The translations under genes and the position numbers were made by a program. The notes beneath the pieces were generated by a model. That model ran no database searches. It saw only the letters and a list, made by a program, of their open reading frames with translations, and was not told where the DNA came from. DNA of 11,512 nt from Nocardioides sp. Lineage in GTDB: Bacteria; Actinomycetota; Actinomycetes; Propionibacteriales; Nocardioidaceae. The stretch is from NCBI GenBank assembly GCA_021166815.1, contig JAJPEO010000333.1, positions 1 to 11,512 of the forward strand, in the 5' to 3' direction. Below, piece after piece: positions 1 through 8,075 of this stretch. Position 1 is the first letter of the stretch. Each line of letters starts with the position of its first letter.

Positions 1-443
1 TCACGGACCGCCGGCGTCATGCGGCGCGCGGCGCCGTGGAGCATGTACTCGGCGACCACGGGGTCGTCGCCCCGGGCCAGCTCGGCCGCCCGCGCGGCGT
101 GGGCGGCCGCGCCGAGGACGTGGCGTACCTGCGTCGCTGCCGGGAGCGGGTGCAGGTACGCCGCCGCGGCCGCGTCCCCTGCTGCGGTCGCGGCGTGCGA
201 GCCTGCCTCCGTGGGTGCCTCCCGCCCGGCCCGGTGGGCGTCGGCCGCCGCGCGGCGCTGGAGGTTCGAGCGGGCAGCGCCGTCCACGAACACCCGCGCC
301 GCCTCGATCGCGGCAGCCGGCCGTGGGTCGCCCGGCAGGTCCCGGGTCGCGATGCCCAGCGTGGTCGTGGCGCAGTCGACGGCGTACGCCGTCACGGCAC
401 GCAGGTCCTCGACGGTGAGCTCGACGTCGCCCGAGGCGTTCAT
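1..443 (-). CDS. Imm-5-like putative immunity protein, partial (C-terminus beyond left edge)
   Basis: A reading frame from ATG at 443 stays open for 147 codons to the left edge of the window, so the stop is outside. The protein is Ala-rich, helical and soluble, with no signal peptide or membrane segment. By memory it resembles the Imm-5-like 'putative immunity protein' family: an N-terminal LTVEDLRAVTAYAVDCA-type segment (residues 9-25), a GDPRPAAAIEAAR segment (38-50), and the most characteristic stretch, YLHPL (96-100) followed by TQVRHVLGAAAHAARAAE (104-121). The family is named from its occurrence near toxin loci; a direct activity is not established. It lies 42 nt downstream of meaB in the same reading frame (the meaB TGA is the upstream in-frame stop), so read-through transcription from the mut operon is possible. 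No clear Shine-Dalgarno site precedes the ATG. The family assignment is a pattern match, not a search result; an uncharacterised helical protein is the alternative. Confidence 0.6.
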   Translation of the reverse strand, partial: MNASGDVELTVEDLRAVTAYAVDCATTTLGIATRDLPGDPRPAAAIEAARVFVDGAARSNLQRRAAADAHRAGREAPTEAGSHAATAAGDAAAAAYLHPLPAATQVRHVLGAAAHAARAAELARGDDPVVAEYMLHGAARRMTPAVR

Positions 444-485
444 CCCGGCATCGTCGCAGAGGCGACGGCCGTGCGCACCCGACGC

Positions 486-1505
486 TCAGGCGTCCCGGTC
501 GGAGTCGTAGGCGGCGAGGATGCGGTCGGCGGCGAGCGTCGCGGGCAGGTCACCGGTCAGGACGGACGTACGGATCTCGTCGCGCACCGCCGCCACGCCC
601 GGGGAGGACTTCAGCCGCTGGTCCAGCTCGTCGCGCACCAGCGCCCACATGAAGTCGAGCTGCTGGGTCGCCCGCTTGTGGGCCAGGCCCTCGACCCCGA
701 GGTGGTCGCGGTGGCCCAGCACGCGCTGCCAGACGTCGTCGACACCCGCACCGTGCAGGCCCGAGCAGGTCACGACCGGCGGGGCCCACTCCCCCTTGCC
801 GTGCACGAGGCGCAGCGCGCCGGACAGCTCGCGGGCCGCGACACGGGCTTCGGACTCGAACTCCCCGTCGGCCTTGTTGACCGCGATGACGTCGGCGATC
901 TCGAGGATGCCCTTCTTGATGCCCTGCAGCTGGTCGCCGGTCCGGGCGAGGGTGAGGAAGAGGAACGTGTCGACCATCCCGGCGACGGTGACCTCGGACT
1001 GGCCGACACCGACCGTCTCGACCAGCACGACGTCGTAGCCAGCCGCCTCCAGCACCAGCATGGCCTGGGTCGTGGCCCGCGCGACTCCGCCGAGGGTCCC
1101 CGCCGACGGCGAGGGCCGGATGAAGGCGTGGGGGTCGGCGGACAGGCTCGCCATGCGGGTCTTGTCGCCCAGCACCGAGCCGCCGGTGCGCACGCTCGAC
1201 GGGTCGACGGCGAGCACTCCGACGCGGTGGCCCTGCGCCGTCAACCGGGTGCCGAGGCCCTCGATGAAGGTCGACTTCCCGACCCCCGGGACACCGGAGA
1301 TGCCGACTCGCACCGCGGGCTCACCCGCGCTCTGCTCGGCGAGCTCGGTCAGCAGCTCGCGGGCCGCCACGCGGTGGGCCGGCAGCGACGACTCGACCAG
1401 CGTGATGGCGCGCGAGACCGCGGCCCGCTGGCCCGCCCTGATGCCGTCGACCAGGGCAGGCACGTCGACGGGCTTCGGGGCTCGCCTCGCTCGCACCTCG
1501 GCCAC
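486..1505 (-). CDS. meaB: MeaB/ArgK-type methylmalonyl-CoA mutase-associated GTPase
   Basis: This is a 339-residue G3E-family P-loop GTPase, a normal length for MeaB. MeaB proteins chaperone adenosylcobalamin loading and protect methylmalonyl-CoA mutase by GTP-dependent gating. Visible motifs are the Walker A loop GVPGVGKST (71-79), DPSS (101-104), the switch/Walker B region ETVGVGQSE (163-171) and the guanine-specificity motif NKAD (210-213). The C-terminal helical arm (about 280-339) is the part that makes the dimer in characterised relatives. The start chosen is GTG at 1505, 7 nt after the mutB stop, with a GAGGG sequence inside the mutB end (1517-1521) as a plausible ribosome binding site at 11 nt. 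It is the third gene of the mutA-mutB-meaB operon, which fits its role as partner of that mutase. Older annotations call the family ArgK (LAO/AO transport ATPase); the genomic context argues for MeaB. Confidence 0.95.
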   Translation of the reverse strand: MAEVRARRAPKPVDVPALVDGIRAGQRAAVSRAITLVESSLPAHRVAARELLTELAEQSAGEPAVRVGISGVPGVGKSTFIEGLGTRLTAQGHRVGVLAVDPSSVRTGGSVLGDKTRMASLSADPHAFIRPSPSAGTLGGVARATTQAMLVLEAAGYDVVLVETVGVGQSEVTVAGMVDTFLFLTLARTGDQLQGIKKGILEIADVIAVNKADGEFESEARVAARELSGALRLVHGKGEWAPPVVTCSGLHGAGVDDVWQRVLGHRDHLGVEGLAHKRATQQLDFMWALVRDELDQRLKSSPGVAAVRDEIRTSVLTGDLPATLAADRILAAYDSDRDA

Positions 1506-1512
1506 GGAGCGG

Positions 1513-3660
1513 TCAGCCCTCGCGCAGCCTGGTCAGCAGGTCCAGCGCCGAGTCGGCGATGACCGTCCCGGGCAGGAACACGGCCGCTGCGCCCATCTCG
1601 AGCAGCGTGGGCACGTCGTCGGGCGGGATCACGCCACCGATCACGACCATGATGTCGGGTCGGCCCTGCTCCTCCAGCGCCTTCTTCAGCGCGGGGAGCA
1701 GCGTGAGGTGACCGGCGGCCAGCGAGCTGACACCGACGATGTGCACGTCGGCGTCGATCGCCTGCTGCGCGACCTCCTCGGGAGTGGAGAACAGCGGGCC
1801 CACGTCCACGTCGAAGCCGAGATCGGCGAAGGCGGTGACCACGACCTTCTGGCCCCGGTCGTGGCCGTCCTGGCCCATCTTGGCGACCAGGATGCGGGGG
1901 CGGCGCCCCTCCTCGGCCTCGAACTCCTCGGTGGCGCGCAGGACCTCGGCGATCTTCGATCCCTGGTCGTCGTCGGCGCCGGTGGCCGTTTCGCGGTACA
2001 CGCCGGAGATCGTACGGATCACGGCCTGGTGACGGCCGAAGACCTTCTCCATCGCGTCGGAGATCTCCCCCACCGTCGCCTTGGCGCGAGCCGCGTCGAC
2101 GGCGAGCTCGAGGAGGTTGCCCTCGCCCCGCTCGGCGGAGTTGGTGATGGCCTCCAGCGTGCGGCGCACGTCGTCGTCGTTGCGCTCGGCGCGCAGCCGC
2201 TCGAGCTTGGCGACCTGCTGGCGGTAGACCTCGTCGTTGTCGACCTTGAGGACGTCGAGCGGGTCCTCGGCCGGCAGCCGGTAGGTGTTGACGCCGATGA
2301 CCTTCTGCTGCCCCGAGTCGATGCGCGCCTGGGTGCGGGCGGCCGCCTCCTCGATGCGCATCTTGGGGATGCCCTGCTCGATGGCCTTGGCCATGCCCCC
2401 GGCCCGCTCGGCCTCCTGGATGTGGGCCCAGGCACGCTCGGCGAGGTCGTGGGTGAGCTTCTCGACGTAGTAGGAGCCGGCCCACGGGTCGATGACCTGC
2501 GTGGTGCCGCTCTCCTGCTGCAGCAGCAGCTGGGTGTTGCGCGCGATGCGGGCGGAGAAGTCGGTCGGCAGCGCGATGGCCTCGTCGAGGGCGTTGGTGT
2601 GCAGCGACTGGGTGTGACCCTGGGTCGCGGCCATGGCCTCGATGCAGGTGCGGCCGACGTTGTTGAAGACGTCCTGCGCGGTCAGCGACCAGCCGGAGGT
2701 CTGGGAGTGGGTGCGCAGCGAGCGCGACTTCGGGTTCTGCGGGTCGAAGTCGTTGACCAGCCGGCTCCACAGCGCGCGGGCCGCGCGCATCTTGGCGACC
2801 TCCATGAAGAAGTTCATGCCGATGGCCCAGAAGAAGCTCAGGCGGGGCGCGAACTGGTCGATGGTCAGGCCCGCGTCGAGACCGGCGCGGATGTACTCGA
2901 CACCGTCGGCCAGCGTGTACGCCAGCTCCAGGTCGGCGGTCGCCCCGGCCTCCTGCATGTGGTAGCCGGAGATCGAGATGGAGTTGAACCGCGGCATCCG
3001 CTGGGACGTGAACGCGAAGATGTCGCTGATGATCCGCATGCTCGGCTGGGGCGGGTAGATGTAGGTGTTGCGGACCATGAACTCCTTGAGGATGTCGTTC
3101 TGGATGGTCCCCGCGAGCTGCTCCGGCTTCACCCCCTGCTCCTCGGCCGCGGCGATGTAGAGCGCCATCACGGGAAGCACCGCGCCGTTCATCGTCATCG
3201 AGACGCTCATGGTGTCGAGCGGGATGCCGTCGAAGAGGGTGCGGGTGTCGTAGATCGAGTCGATCGCCACGCCGGCCATGCCGACGTCGCCGCGCACGCG
3301 CGGGTGGTCGGAGTCGTAGCCGCGGTGGGTCGCGAGGTCGAAGGCGACCGAGAGGCCCTTCTGACCGGCCGCGAGGTTGCGGCGGTAGAAGGCGTTGGAC
3401 TCCTCGGCGGTGGAGAACCCGGCGTACTGGCGGATCGTCCACGGTTGGGTGGTGTACATGGTCGGGTAGGGACCGCGCAGGAACGGCGCGATGCCGGGCC
3501 AGGTGTCGAGCGCGTCGAGGCCCTCGAGGTGCTCGGGGCCGTAGACCGGCAGGATGTCGATGCCCTCGGGGCTCGCCCAGGACTCGCCTCCCCCGCTGGT
3601 CGCGGCGCGGGCCTGGGAACCTCCGAGGTCCACCTCGGCGAAGTTCTTCGGGATGCTCAT
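1513..3660 (-). CDS. mutB: methylmalonyl-CoA mutase, large (catalytic, B12-binding) subunit
   Basis: This 715-residue subunit catalyses the adenosylcobalamin-dependent interconversion of (R)-methylmalonyl-CoA and succinyl-CoA. It has an N-terminal TIM-barrel substrate domain (about 30-560) and a C-terminal cobalamin-binding Rossmann-like domain (about 585-715). Subtracting 10 from the Propionibacterium shermanii numbering lands on the known residues: Tyr79 (in RQYAG), Gln187, Arg197 (in FMVRN), His234, and Lys594, Asp598 and His600. His600 lies in DGHDRG and is the cobalt axial ligand. Tyr79 plus Arg197 indicate methylmalonyl-CoA specificity; isobutyryl-CoA mutases carry Phe and Gln there. 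The GVSSLAAGH loop (643-651) and GGVIPP (675-680) belong to the cobalamin domain. The ATG overlaps the mutA stop as ATGA (4 bp), and a GAGAGGAG ribosome binding site (3669-3676) lies 8 nt upstream, so translation is probably coupled. The product should form a heterodimer with MutA. Confidence 0.98.
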   Translation of the reverse strand: MSIPKNFAEVDLGGSQARAATSGGGESWASPEGIDILPVYGPEHLEGLDALDTWPGIAPFLRGPYPTMYTTQPWTIRQYAGFSTAEESNAFYRRNLAAGQKGLSVAFDLATHRGYDSDHPRVRGDVGMAGVAIDSIYDTRTLFDGIPLDTMSVSMTMNGAVLPVMALYIAAAEEQGVKPEQLAGTIQNDILKEFMVRNTYIYPPQPSMRIISDIFAFTSQRMPRFNSISISGYHMQEAGATADLELAYTLADGVEYIRAGLDAGLTIDQFAPRLSFFWAIGMNFFMEVAKMRAARALWSRLVNDFDPQNPKSRSLRTHSQTSGWSLTAQDVFNNVGRTCIEAMAATQGHTQSLHTNALDEAIALPTDFSARIARNTQLLLQQESGTTQVIDPWAGSYYVEKLTHDLAERAWAHIQEAERAGGMAKAIEQGIPKMRIEEAAARTQARIDSGQQKVIGVNTYRLPAEDPLDVLKVDNDEVYRQQVAKLERLRAERNDDDVRRTLEAITNSAERGEGNLLELAVDAARAKATVGEISDAMEKVFGRHQAVIRTISGVYRETATGADDDQGSKIAEVLRATEEFEAEEGRRPRILVAKMGQDGHDRGQKVVVTAFADLGFDVDVGPLFSTPEEVAQQAIDADVHIVGVSSLAAGHLTLLPALKKALEEQGRPDIMVVIGGVIPPDDVPTLLEMGAAAVFLPGTVIADSALDLLTRLREG

Positions 3661-5444
3661 CGGGAGAGCTCCTCTCGGATCCGGGCCAGGAAGCCCAAGG
3701 CGTCGACCCCCATGGCTGCCCAGTCATCGACAGCGTCGTCGGCGACGTTGGTGCGTGGACCCGGCTTGCCGGCCAGGACGACGTACGCCGCACCCGCCTC
3801 ACGCAGGGCCTGGACGGCGGCGGCGCCCCACTCGGCATAGGCCGCGTCGGTGCCCGCGAGGCAGGCCACCCGCTGACCGCCGTAGGCAGCGACCAGCGAC
3901 TCCACGCCGTCGGTGGGGCCGGCCGCCTCGACGGCGACACCCCCGGCGGCGAAGAGGTTGGAGACGAAGGTCGCCCGGGCGGTGTGGGCCGCGATGGGGC
4001 CCATCGTGGCCAGGAAGACCGGCTCGGCGGCGGGCTCGTCGCGCATCGCCTCGAAGGCGTGGCCGTAGTGCCGCACGGGCGTGGCCAGGCCCTCGGGACG
4101 CTCGGGCAGGGTCTCGGCGAGGTGGGGGAACTCCGAGACGCCGGTGAGCGGACGCGAGCGGTCCGCGACCTGCGCGTCGCGCTGGGCGGCCACCTCCTCG
4201 ATGCGGGCCAGCACGCCCTCGCGCGCGGCCGGCGCGGCTGCACCGCCGTCGGCCTCGATGCGACCGAGCTCGGTCCAGGCAGCGATCGCGAGGTCGTCGG
4301 TGAGTCGCTCGACGGCGTAGGAGCCACCGGCGGGGTCGGCCACGGCAGCGACGTGCGACTCCTCGATCAGCAGCGACGAGGTGTTGCGGGCGATGCGGCG
4401 CCCGAAGGCGTCGGGCTGGCCCAGCGGCTCGTCGAAGGGGACGACCGTCACCGAGTCGGCGCCGCCGACACCGGCCGCGAACGCGGCGACGGTGCCGCGC
4501 AGCATGTTGACCCAGGGGTCGAAGCGGCTGGTCATCGGGCGGCTGGTCACGGCGTGCAGGAGCATCTCGCCGGAGGCGCCGGACACCTCGAGGACGCGCG
4601 CCCAGAGGCGGCGTGCTGCCCGGAACTTGGCGATCGTCGGGAACTGCTCGTCGGTGGCAGCCAGGCGGAACTCGACGAGCCGCGCGGCCTCCTCGGGGGA
4701 GAACCCGGCCTCAGCCAGGACGCGCAGGTGGTGGATGCCGACGGCCATGGCCCAGCCCAGCTCCTGGGCGTCGCTGGCGCCGCGGTCGTGGACGGCGGTG
4801 CCGTCGACCACGAGCCCCCGGACACCGAGCTGGAAGGCACGGCGTACGAGCGCGAGCACCTGCTCGTCGGCAGGAGCCTCGCCGTCACCGAGCAGCGCGT
4901 CGGAGACCGGGTCGAGGGAGAGGTTGGCGCCCTCGGCCAGCGGGCCGTCGTGGGCCTCCAGCACCGCGGCCAGCGCGGCGGCCTGGTCGAGCGTCGGCCG
5001 GTCGAGCACCACCGGGGCGAGGTCGAGCAGCACGCCCTGCAGCGCGGCGGCCAGGTCGACGTCGGCGCCCAGGCGCAGGAAGAGCGAGGTGGCGCCGTTC
5101 TCGAGGTCCTGGAGGACGGCCTCGTTGGCCGCGCTGGCGTCGGTCACCTGCACGGGGGTGCGGACGTCCCAGGCGCCGGCGCGCGTGGGCCGGCCGCTCG
5201 TGGTCAGCCCGTCGAGGTCGGAGGGCTGCCCGATGGGCGCGACGTCGATGCCGTCGAGCGTGGTGCGCGTGAGCGCCGACCACACGTCGGAGTCGGGCGC
5301 GTCCTCGGCAAGGCGGCGGCCCTTGCGCAGCACTGCGGCGGTCGCGGCCTCCCACGCGGAGGCGTCGTACACGTCATCGTCACCAGCGAGGCGCAGCTCT
5401 CCTTCGGAGGGCTGCAGGTCCTCGGGCTCCTTGAGGCCACTCAT
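3657..5444 (-). CDS. mutA: methylmalonyl-CoA mutase, small (non-catalytic) subunit
   Basis: This 595-residue protein is homologous to MutB but is the structural partner in the MutAB heterodimer. It keeps the mutase signature blocks [12 protein letters not shown] (61-72), [13 protein letters not shown] (274-286), [15 protein letters not shown] (350-364) and [13 protein letters not shown] (370-382). In the cobalamin-like domain the DGHDRG ligand motif is absent: the equivalent stretch reads [10 protein letters not shown] (481-490), with no His at the ligand position, as expected for a non-catalytic subunit. I chose ATG at 5444 (MSGLKEP...) rather than the longer in-frame start at 5576. The 44 extra residues are Arg/Gly/Pro-rich, show no family similarity, and would cover the promoter region. 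A TATCCT box 6 nt before ATG 5444 also suits a leaderless transcript. It is the first gene of mutA-mutB-meaB and overlaps mutB by 4 bp. Confidence 0.95.
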   Translation of the reverse strand: MSGLKEPEDLQPSEGELRLAGDDDVYDASAWEAATAAVLRKGRRLAEDAPDSDVWSALTRTTLDGIDVAPIGQPSDLDGLTTSGRPTRAGAWDVRTPVQVTDASAANEAVLQDLENGATSLFLRLGADVDLAAALQGVLLDLAPVVLDRPTLDQAAALAAVLEAHDGPLAEGANLSLDPVSDALLGDGEAPADEQVLALVRRAFQLGVRGLVVDGTAVHDRGASDAQELGWAMAVGIHHLRVLAEAGFSPEEAARLVEFRLAATDEQFPTIAKFRAARRLWARVLEVSGASGEMLLHAVTSRPMTSRFDPWVNMLRGTVAAFAAGVGGADSVTVVPFDEPLGQPDAFGRRIARNTSSLLIEESHVAAVADPAGGSYAVERLTDDLAIAAWTELGRIEADGGAAAPAAREGVLARIEEVAAQRDAQVADRSRPLTGVSEFPHLAETLPERPEGLATPVRHYGHAFEAMRDEPAAEPVFLATMGPIAAHTARATFVSNLFAAGGVAVEAAGPTDGVESLVAAYGGQRVACLAGTDAAYAEWGAAAVQALREAGAAYVVLAGKPGPRTNVADDAVDDWAAMGVDALGFLARIREELSR

Positions 5445-5450
5445 GTGCGC

Positions 5451-5456
5451 AGGATA
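5451..5456 (-). promoter_or_regulatory. putative -10 box of the mutA-mutB-meaB operon (leaderless)
   Basis: On the minus strand TATCCT (a TAnnnT hexamer) ends 6 nt before the mutA ATG at 5444, and no Shine-Dalgarno sequence lies between, so transcription may begin at the A of the start codon. No convincing -35 box is visible. The other starts in this window that lack a ribosome binding site have the same geometry, which strengthens an otherwise weak match. Confidence 0.5.
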
Positions 5457-5555
5457 TGCGCCACGCCGACCGGCGACGCCGGGTGCTCCCCATTCGATAC
5501 GGGGCCCGCCTCCCCCAGGGACCCGTCCTCGCCGAAACCACCCCCGTCGCGGCAC

Positions 5556-5570
5556 CCGGATGACGAAATC
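5556..5570 (+). promoter_or_regulatory. putative operator, copy 1 (CCGG-N-TGACGAAATC) upstream of the MFS gene
   Basis: This 15-bp element matches copy 2 at 8015-8029 in 14 of 15 positions, differing only at the N. It covers -61 to -47 relative to the transporter ATG (5617), exactly the offset of copy 2 from its own downstream ATG. It lies 112-126 nt upstream of mutA in the other direction. Downstream, CGAA (5564-5567) pairs with TTCG (5576-5579), giving an imperfect inverted repeat, but copy 2 does not share that arm. The natural candidate ligand is the Lrp/AsnC-type regulator encoded at 6983-7987; binding is inference. Confidence 0.5.
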
Positions 5571-5604
5571 GGACATTCGCTCCGGCGGCGACGACGACCA
5601 GCCC

Positions 5605-5610
5605 TAGTGT
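5605..5610 (+). promoter_or_regulatory. putative -10 box of the MFS transporter gene (leaderless)
   Basis: TAGTGT, a TAnnnT hexamer, starts 12 nt and ends 6 nt before the ATG at 5617. There is no Shine-Dalgarno site, so a leaderless transcript starting at the ATG is likely. The hexamer aligns position for position with TAGCCT at 8064-8069 ahead of the M28-like gene. The -35 region is not recognisable, which would suit a promoter that depends on an activator bound at the upstream element. Confidence 0.5.
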
Positions 5611-5616
5611 CCGCGC

Positions 5617-6957
5617 ATGACATCGACGGCGCGCCTGCGCCACGGGTACGCCCTGGGGAGCCTCGCCTCGGGCACCTTCGGCACCGTCCCGGGCCTGTTG
5701 ATGCTGCCCTACCTCACCGACACGCTCGGCGTGGGTGCGGCGCTGGCGGGGGTGATCGTCTTCCTGCCCAAGGCGTGGGACTTCTTCATGAACCCCATCG
5801 CGGGACGGCTCTCCGACCGCGTCTCCGACCCCCGTCGTCGCAGGCGCCCCTTCCTGCTGGCCGGCGGCCTCGGGATGGCCGTGAGCTTCGCCCTCATGTT
5901 CAGCGGTCCGCACGGTCCGACGTGCCTCGCCGCCGGCTGGGTGCTGGTCCTCTTCGTGGCGGGCGCCACGAGCTATGCGCTCTTCCAGGTCCCCTACCTG
6001 GCGATGTCCGCCGAGATCACCGACTCCTACTCCGAGCGCACCCGGATGATGAGCTGGCGCGTCGTCGCCATCACCGTGACGATCATGCTGGTCGGGGCCA
6101 CCAGCCCCGCGCTCGTGGCCGCCGCCCCCGAGCCACACGGGCACCGGCTGATGGGCGCCGTCATGGCGCTGCTCATCGTGGCCGGCGCCGTGGGCGTGTG
6201 GTGGGCGACCCGCGACGCCCCCATGACGCGCCACGAGCCGAGCGGCGGCCGGCTGGGCGAGCAGCTGCGGATGATCCTCGGCAACGTGCACGCCCGCACC
6301 CTGCTGGCCGCCTTCGTCCCGCAGGCGGTGGCGGGCAGCATGCTGCTGGCGGGCGTCGACTACGCCTCGCGCCACCTGACGGGAGGAGGCGCGGGCGATG
6401 CGACCGTGATCTTCGTGGCCTTCGTCGGGCCGGCGGTGCTGGTCACGCCGCTGTGGCAGTGGGTGGGGCTGCACCACGGCAAGAAGACCGGGCTGATGCT
6501 CTCCTCCGCCGTGTTCGCGGTCGCGCTGCTGGCCCTCCTGGTCGCCCGCACGGGCAACCTCGCCGCGGTGGTCGCGTGCTCGGCCCTCGTGGGCGTCGGC
6601 TACGCCGGCTGCCAGCTCTTCCCACTCGCCATGCTGCCCGACATCGCCGCCCACGACGCGAGGACCGTGGGCACCAACCGGATCGGGGCCTTCACCGGGC
6701 TGTGGGCCGGCTTCGAGCTCCTCGGGTTCGCGCTCGGCCCGGGCCTGCTCGGGCTCATCCTCCAGGTCGGCGACTACACCTCGTCCACCGACAGGGGACT
6801 CGAGCAGTCCTCCACGGCACTGTGGGCGATGACCGCCGGGCTCTCCGTCATCCCCGCGGCCCTGGTGCTGGTCAGCATGCTGTTCCTGCGCCACTACCGC
6901 CTCGACGCCACCCTCGCCGCCGAGCCGACCGCACCCGAGGTGAGCACGGCAGGGTGA
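5617..6957 (+). CDS. MFS_2/GPH-family (MelB-like) cation-coupled transporter
   Basis: This is a 446-residue polytopic inner-membrane protein with about 12 hydrophobic segments. The family signature is KAWDFFMNPIAGRLSDR (52-68) followed by an Arg-rich loop (73-77) and PFLL (78-81), matching the 'WD-x3-(D/N)P-x2-G-x2-(S/V)D' region of glycoside-pentoside-hexuronide symporters. The late signature MLPDIAAHD...RIGAFTGLW (339-363) is also typical. In MelB, Asp55 and Asp59 help bind the coupling cation; here the first is Asp55 and the second is Asn59. The family includes transporters for non-sugars, so the substrate is unknown. Start ATG 5617 is preceded by a -10 box at 6 nt and no ribosome binding site. 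It is divergent from mutA and converges on the Lrp-type regulator gene, with 25 nt between the stops. A shared upstream element links it to the hydrolase operon at 8076-10639, so it may import their substrate. Confidence 0.85.
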   Translation: MTSTARLRHGYALGSLASGTFGTVPGLLMLPYLTDTLGVGAALAGVIVFLPKAWDFFMNPIAGRLSDRVSDPRRRRRPFLLAGGLGMAVSFALMFSGPHGPTCLAAGWVLVLFVAGATSYALFQVPYLAMSAEITDSYSERTRMMSWRVVAITVTIMLVGATSPALVAAAPEPHGHRLMGAVMALLIVAGAVGVWWATRDAPMTRHEPSGGRLGEQLRMILGNVHARTLLAAFVPQAVAGSMLLAGVDYASRHLTGGGAGDATVIFVAFVGPAVLVTPLWQWVGLHHGKKTGLMLSSAVFAVALLALLVARTGNLAAVVACSALVGVGYAGCQLFPLAMLPDIAAHDARTVGTNRIGAFTGLWAGFELLGFALGPGLLGLILQVGDYTSSTDRGLEQSSTALWAMTAGLSVIPAALVLVSMLFLRHYRLDATLAAEPTAPEVSTAG

Positions 6958-6982
6958 GGATGACCTGCTCGGTGTCCGCGGG

Positions 6983-7987
6983 TCAGGCGAACGCGGTCGC
7001 CCGGCGCAGCATGCGGCCCTCAGGGTCGAGCAGGTGCCCGTTGCGCTTGACGCTGCTGGTGACCGTGAGCCGCTCGACCACCCTCCAGCCCGCGACGCCG
7101 TCGGCCAGCTCGGCCTCGATCGCCGCCAGGTCGGCCAGCGAGCTCAGCCGCACCGCGACGTGCACCGCCCCCGACGCCACCGCCTCGTAGCACCGGTGCA
7201 CCGCCGGGTGGCGCGCCACGCGCAGCGCGTCGGTCCGCCGCTGCGTCATCTCCACGTCGAGCAGCACCATGCGGCCCTGCCCGGCCACGGCGCCACTCAG
7301 GTCGCACCCCAGGTGCAGCACCCCTGAGGCGACGGCCCGGTCGAGCGTGCGCCGGGCCGTGGCCTCGCTCATGCCCAGCCGTGAGGCGACGTGCTGCAGG
7401 GGGCGACGTACGTCGTCGCGCAGCTCGGCGAGGAACGCGGACACGACCTCGGGCGAGGGCGGGCGCGGCGACTCCGGCACCGCCTTGCCGGACGTGCGCA
7501 GCTGGTGGCACTGGCGCTGGGAGAGCACCCGCAGCTGCCACTGGGTGTCGTCGGCATGGACGGCGGCCAGGGCGCTCGCGGTGTGGTCACGCACGCCGTC
7601 GAGACCGGCCACGACCCCGATCCGCTCCTGCAGGGTCGCCAGTCCCCGCGCGACGACCAGCACCACGACGTCGCTCGTGCCGGCCGTGAGGTCGACGGTG
7701 CCCACCCACGACAGCTCCCCGGCCGCGACGGCCACGTCCCGGGCGTGCCCGGGTCGGCAGCGCAGCCGTACGAGTGCCGCGTCGAACCTCGGCGCAAGGG
7801 TGACCGGGGCCGGCCAGATGGTCAGCCACGCCAGCCGCTCCTCCTGCAGGCGCGACCAGCGGCGCGAGGCGGTGCCCGGGTCGACGCCGACGACGTCGCC
7901 GATGCGCTGCCACGAGGCACGCGGAGCCACCTGCAGGGCATGCACGATGGCCAGGTCCGTCTCCGACAGCACCACCGGCTGGCTCAC
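6983..7987 (-). CDS. double-length Lrp/AsnC-family transcriptional regulator
   Basis: The 334-residue protein is about twice the usual Lrp length and contains two Lrp-like units in tandem. The first has an AsnC-type winged HTH (about 8-55, with LSETDLAIVHAL and the recognition region VDPGTASRRWSRL) and a ligand-sensing RAM-like domain (about 68-145). The second has a weaker HTH (about 182-225, with MSEATARRTLDRA) and a second RAM-like domain (about 238-312). Lrp proteins sense small molecules, often amino acids, and act locally. I chose GTG 7987 over the longer ATG at 8035, because the longer form would translate through the promoter and the TGACGAAATC element, and the minus-strand CATAAT box sits 6 nt before GTG 7987. 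It is divergent from the M28-like/LIP operon (88 nt between starts) and convergent with the transporter gene, a classic position for a local regulator. The effector is unknown. Confidence 0.88.
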   Translation of the reverse strand: MSQPVVLSETDLAIVHALQVAPRASWQRIGDVVGVDPGTASRRWSRLQEERLAWLTIWPAPVTLAPRFDAALVRLRCRPGHARDVAVAAGELSWVGTVDLTAGTSDVVVLVVARGLATLQERIGVVAGLDGVRDHTASALAAVHADDTQWQLRVLSQRQCHQLRTSGKAVPESPRPPSPEVVSAFLAELRDDVRRPLQHVASRLGMSEATARRTLDRAVASGVLHLGCDLSGAVAGQGRMVLLDVEMTQRRTDALRVARHPAVHRCYEAVASGAVHVAVRLSSLADLAAIEAELADGVAGWRVVERLTVTSSVKRNGHLLDPEGRMLRRATAFA

Positions 7988-7993
7988 GCGACG

Positions 7994-7999
7994 ATTATG
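7994..7999 (-). promoter_or_regulatory. putative -10 box of the Lrp-type regulator gene (leaderless)
   Basis: On the minus strand CATAAT (5 of 6 matches to TATAAT) ends 6 nt before GTG 7987. It is the best -10 match in the window. It implies a leaderless transcript and fixes the start choice. The element at 8015-8029 lies at -28 to -42 relative to this start, over the expected -35 region, so a protein bound there could block this promoter (autoregulation; inference). Confidence 0.55.
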
Positions 8000-8014
8000 G
8001 CCTCCCACCCCGCT

Positions 8015-8029
8015 CCGGCTGACGAAATC
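8015..8029 (+). promoter_or_regulatory. putative operator, copy 2 (CCGG-N-TGACGAAATC) between the regulator and M28-like genes
   Basis: This second copy of the 15-bp element is identical to copy 1 (5556-5570) except at the N. It covers -61 to -47 relative to the M28-like ATG (8076), the same offset as copy 1 has from the transporter ATG. It also overlaps the expected -35 region of the divergent regulator gene. The location suggests a site through which the Lrp-type regulator controls itself and the hydrolase operon. No full palindrome is evident, so the TGACGAAATC half may be one half-site of a cooperative array. Confidence 0.52.
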
Positions 8030-8063
8030 CCGCAAGCCTGACCCCTCGTTGCGGCGGGCTTCC

Positions 8064-8069
8064 TAGCCT
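8064..8069 (+). promoter_or_regulatory. putative -10 box of the M28-like/LIP hydrolase operon (leaderless)
   Basis: TAGCCT (TAnnnT) starts 12 nt and ends 6 nt before ATG 8076, with no Shine-Dalgarno sequence. The same spacing and the same leading TAG occur at 5605-5610 before the transporter gene. No -35 box is apparent. Confidence 0.5.
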
Positions 8070-8075
8070 GACGTC

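Noticed and set aside
1513..3660. MutB as an isobutyryl-CoA or ethylmalonyl-CoA mutase
   Set aside because: Tyr79 and Arg197 are the methylmalonyl-type residues and a MutA partner gene is adjacent; isobutyryl-CoA mutases carry Phe and Gln at these positions and have a separate small B12 subunit.
1060..3840. Very long plus-strand open frame (926 codons) opposite mutB and meaB
   Set aside because: It is a shadow of the GC-rich minus-strand genes; the product is a low-complexity Gly/Val/Asp/Arg/Leu protein with no recognisable domain, and mutB/meaB on the other strand are certain.
5445..5576. N-terminal extension of mutA to ATG 5576
   Set aside because: The 44 extra residues are Arg/Gly/Pro-rich with no mutase similarity and would run through the putative promoter and operator region; ATG 5444 has a well-placed -10 box.
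6949..6985. Possible bidirectional terminator between the convergent transporter and regulator genes
   Set aside because: Only short alternative stems (GCAGG/CCTGC with a 10-nt loop, or TGACC/GGTCA with a 15-nt loop) and no T-tract; too weak to call.
3984..7190. 1068-codon plus-strand open frame spanning mutA and the transporter gene
   Set aside because: It crosses two real genes and their promoters in the wrong frame; the composition is typical of antisense frames in GC-rich DNA.
7988..8035. N-terminal extension of the Lrp-type regulator to ATG 8035
   Set aside because: It would translate the -10 box and the shared element; GTG 7987 places the first HTH at the usual distance from the N-terminus.
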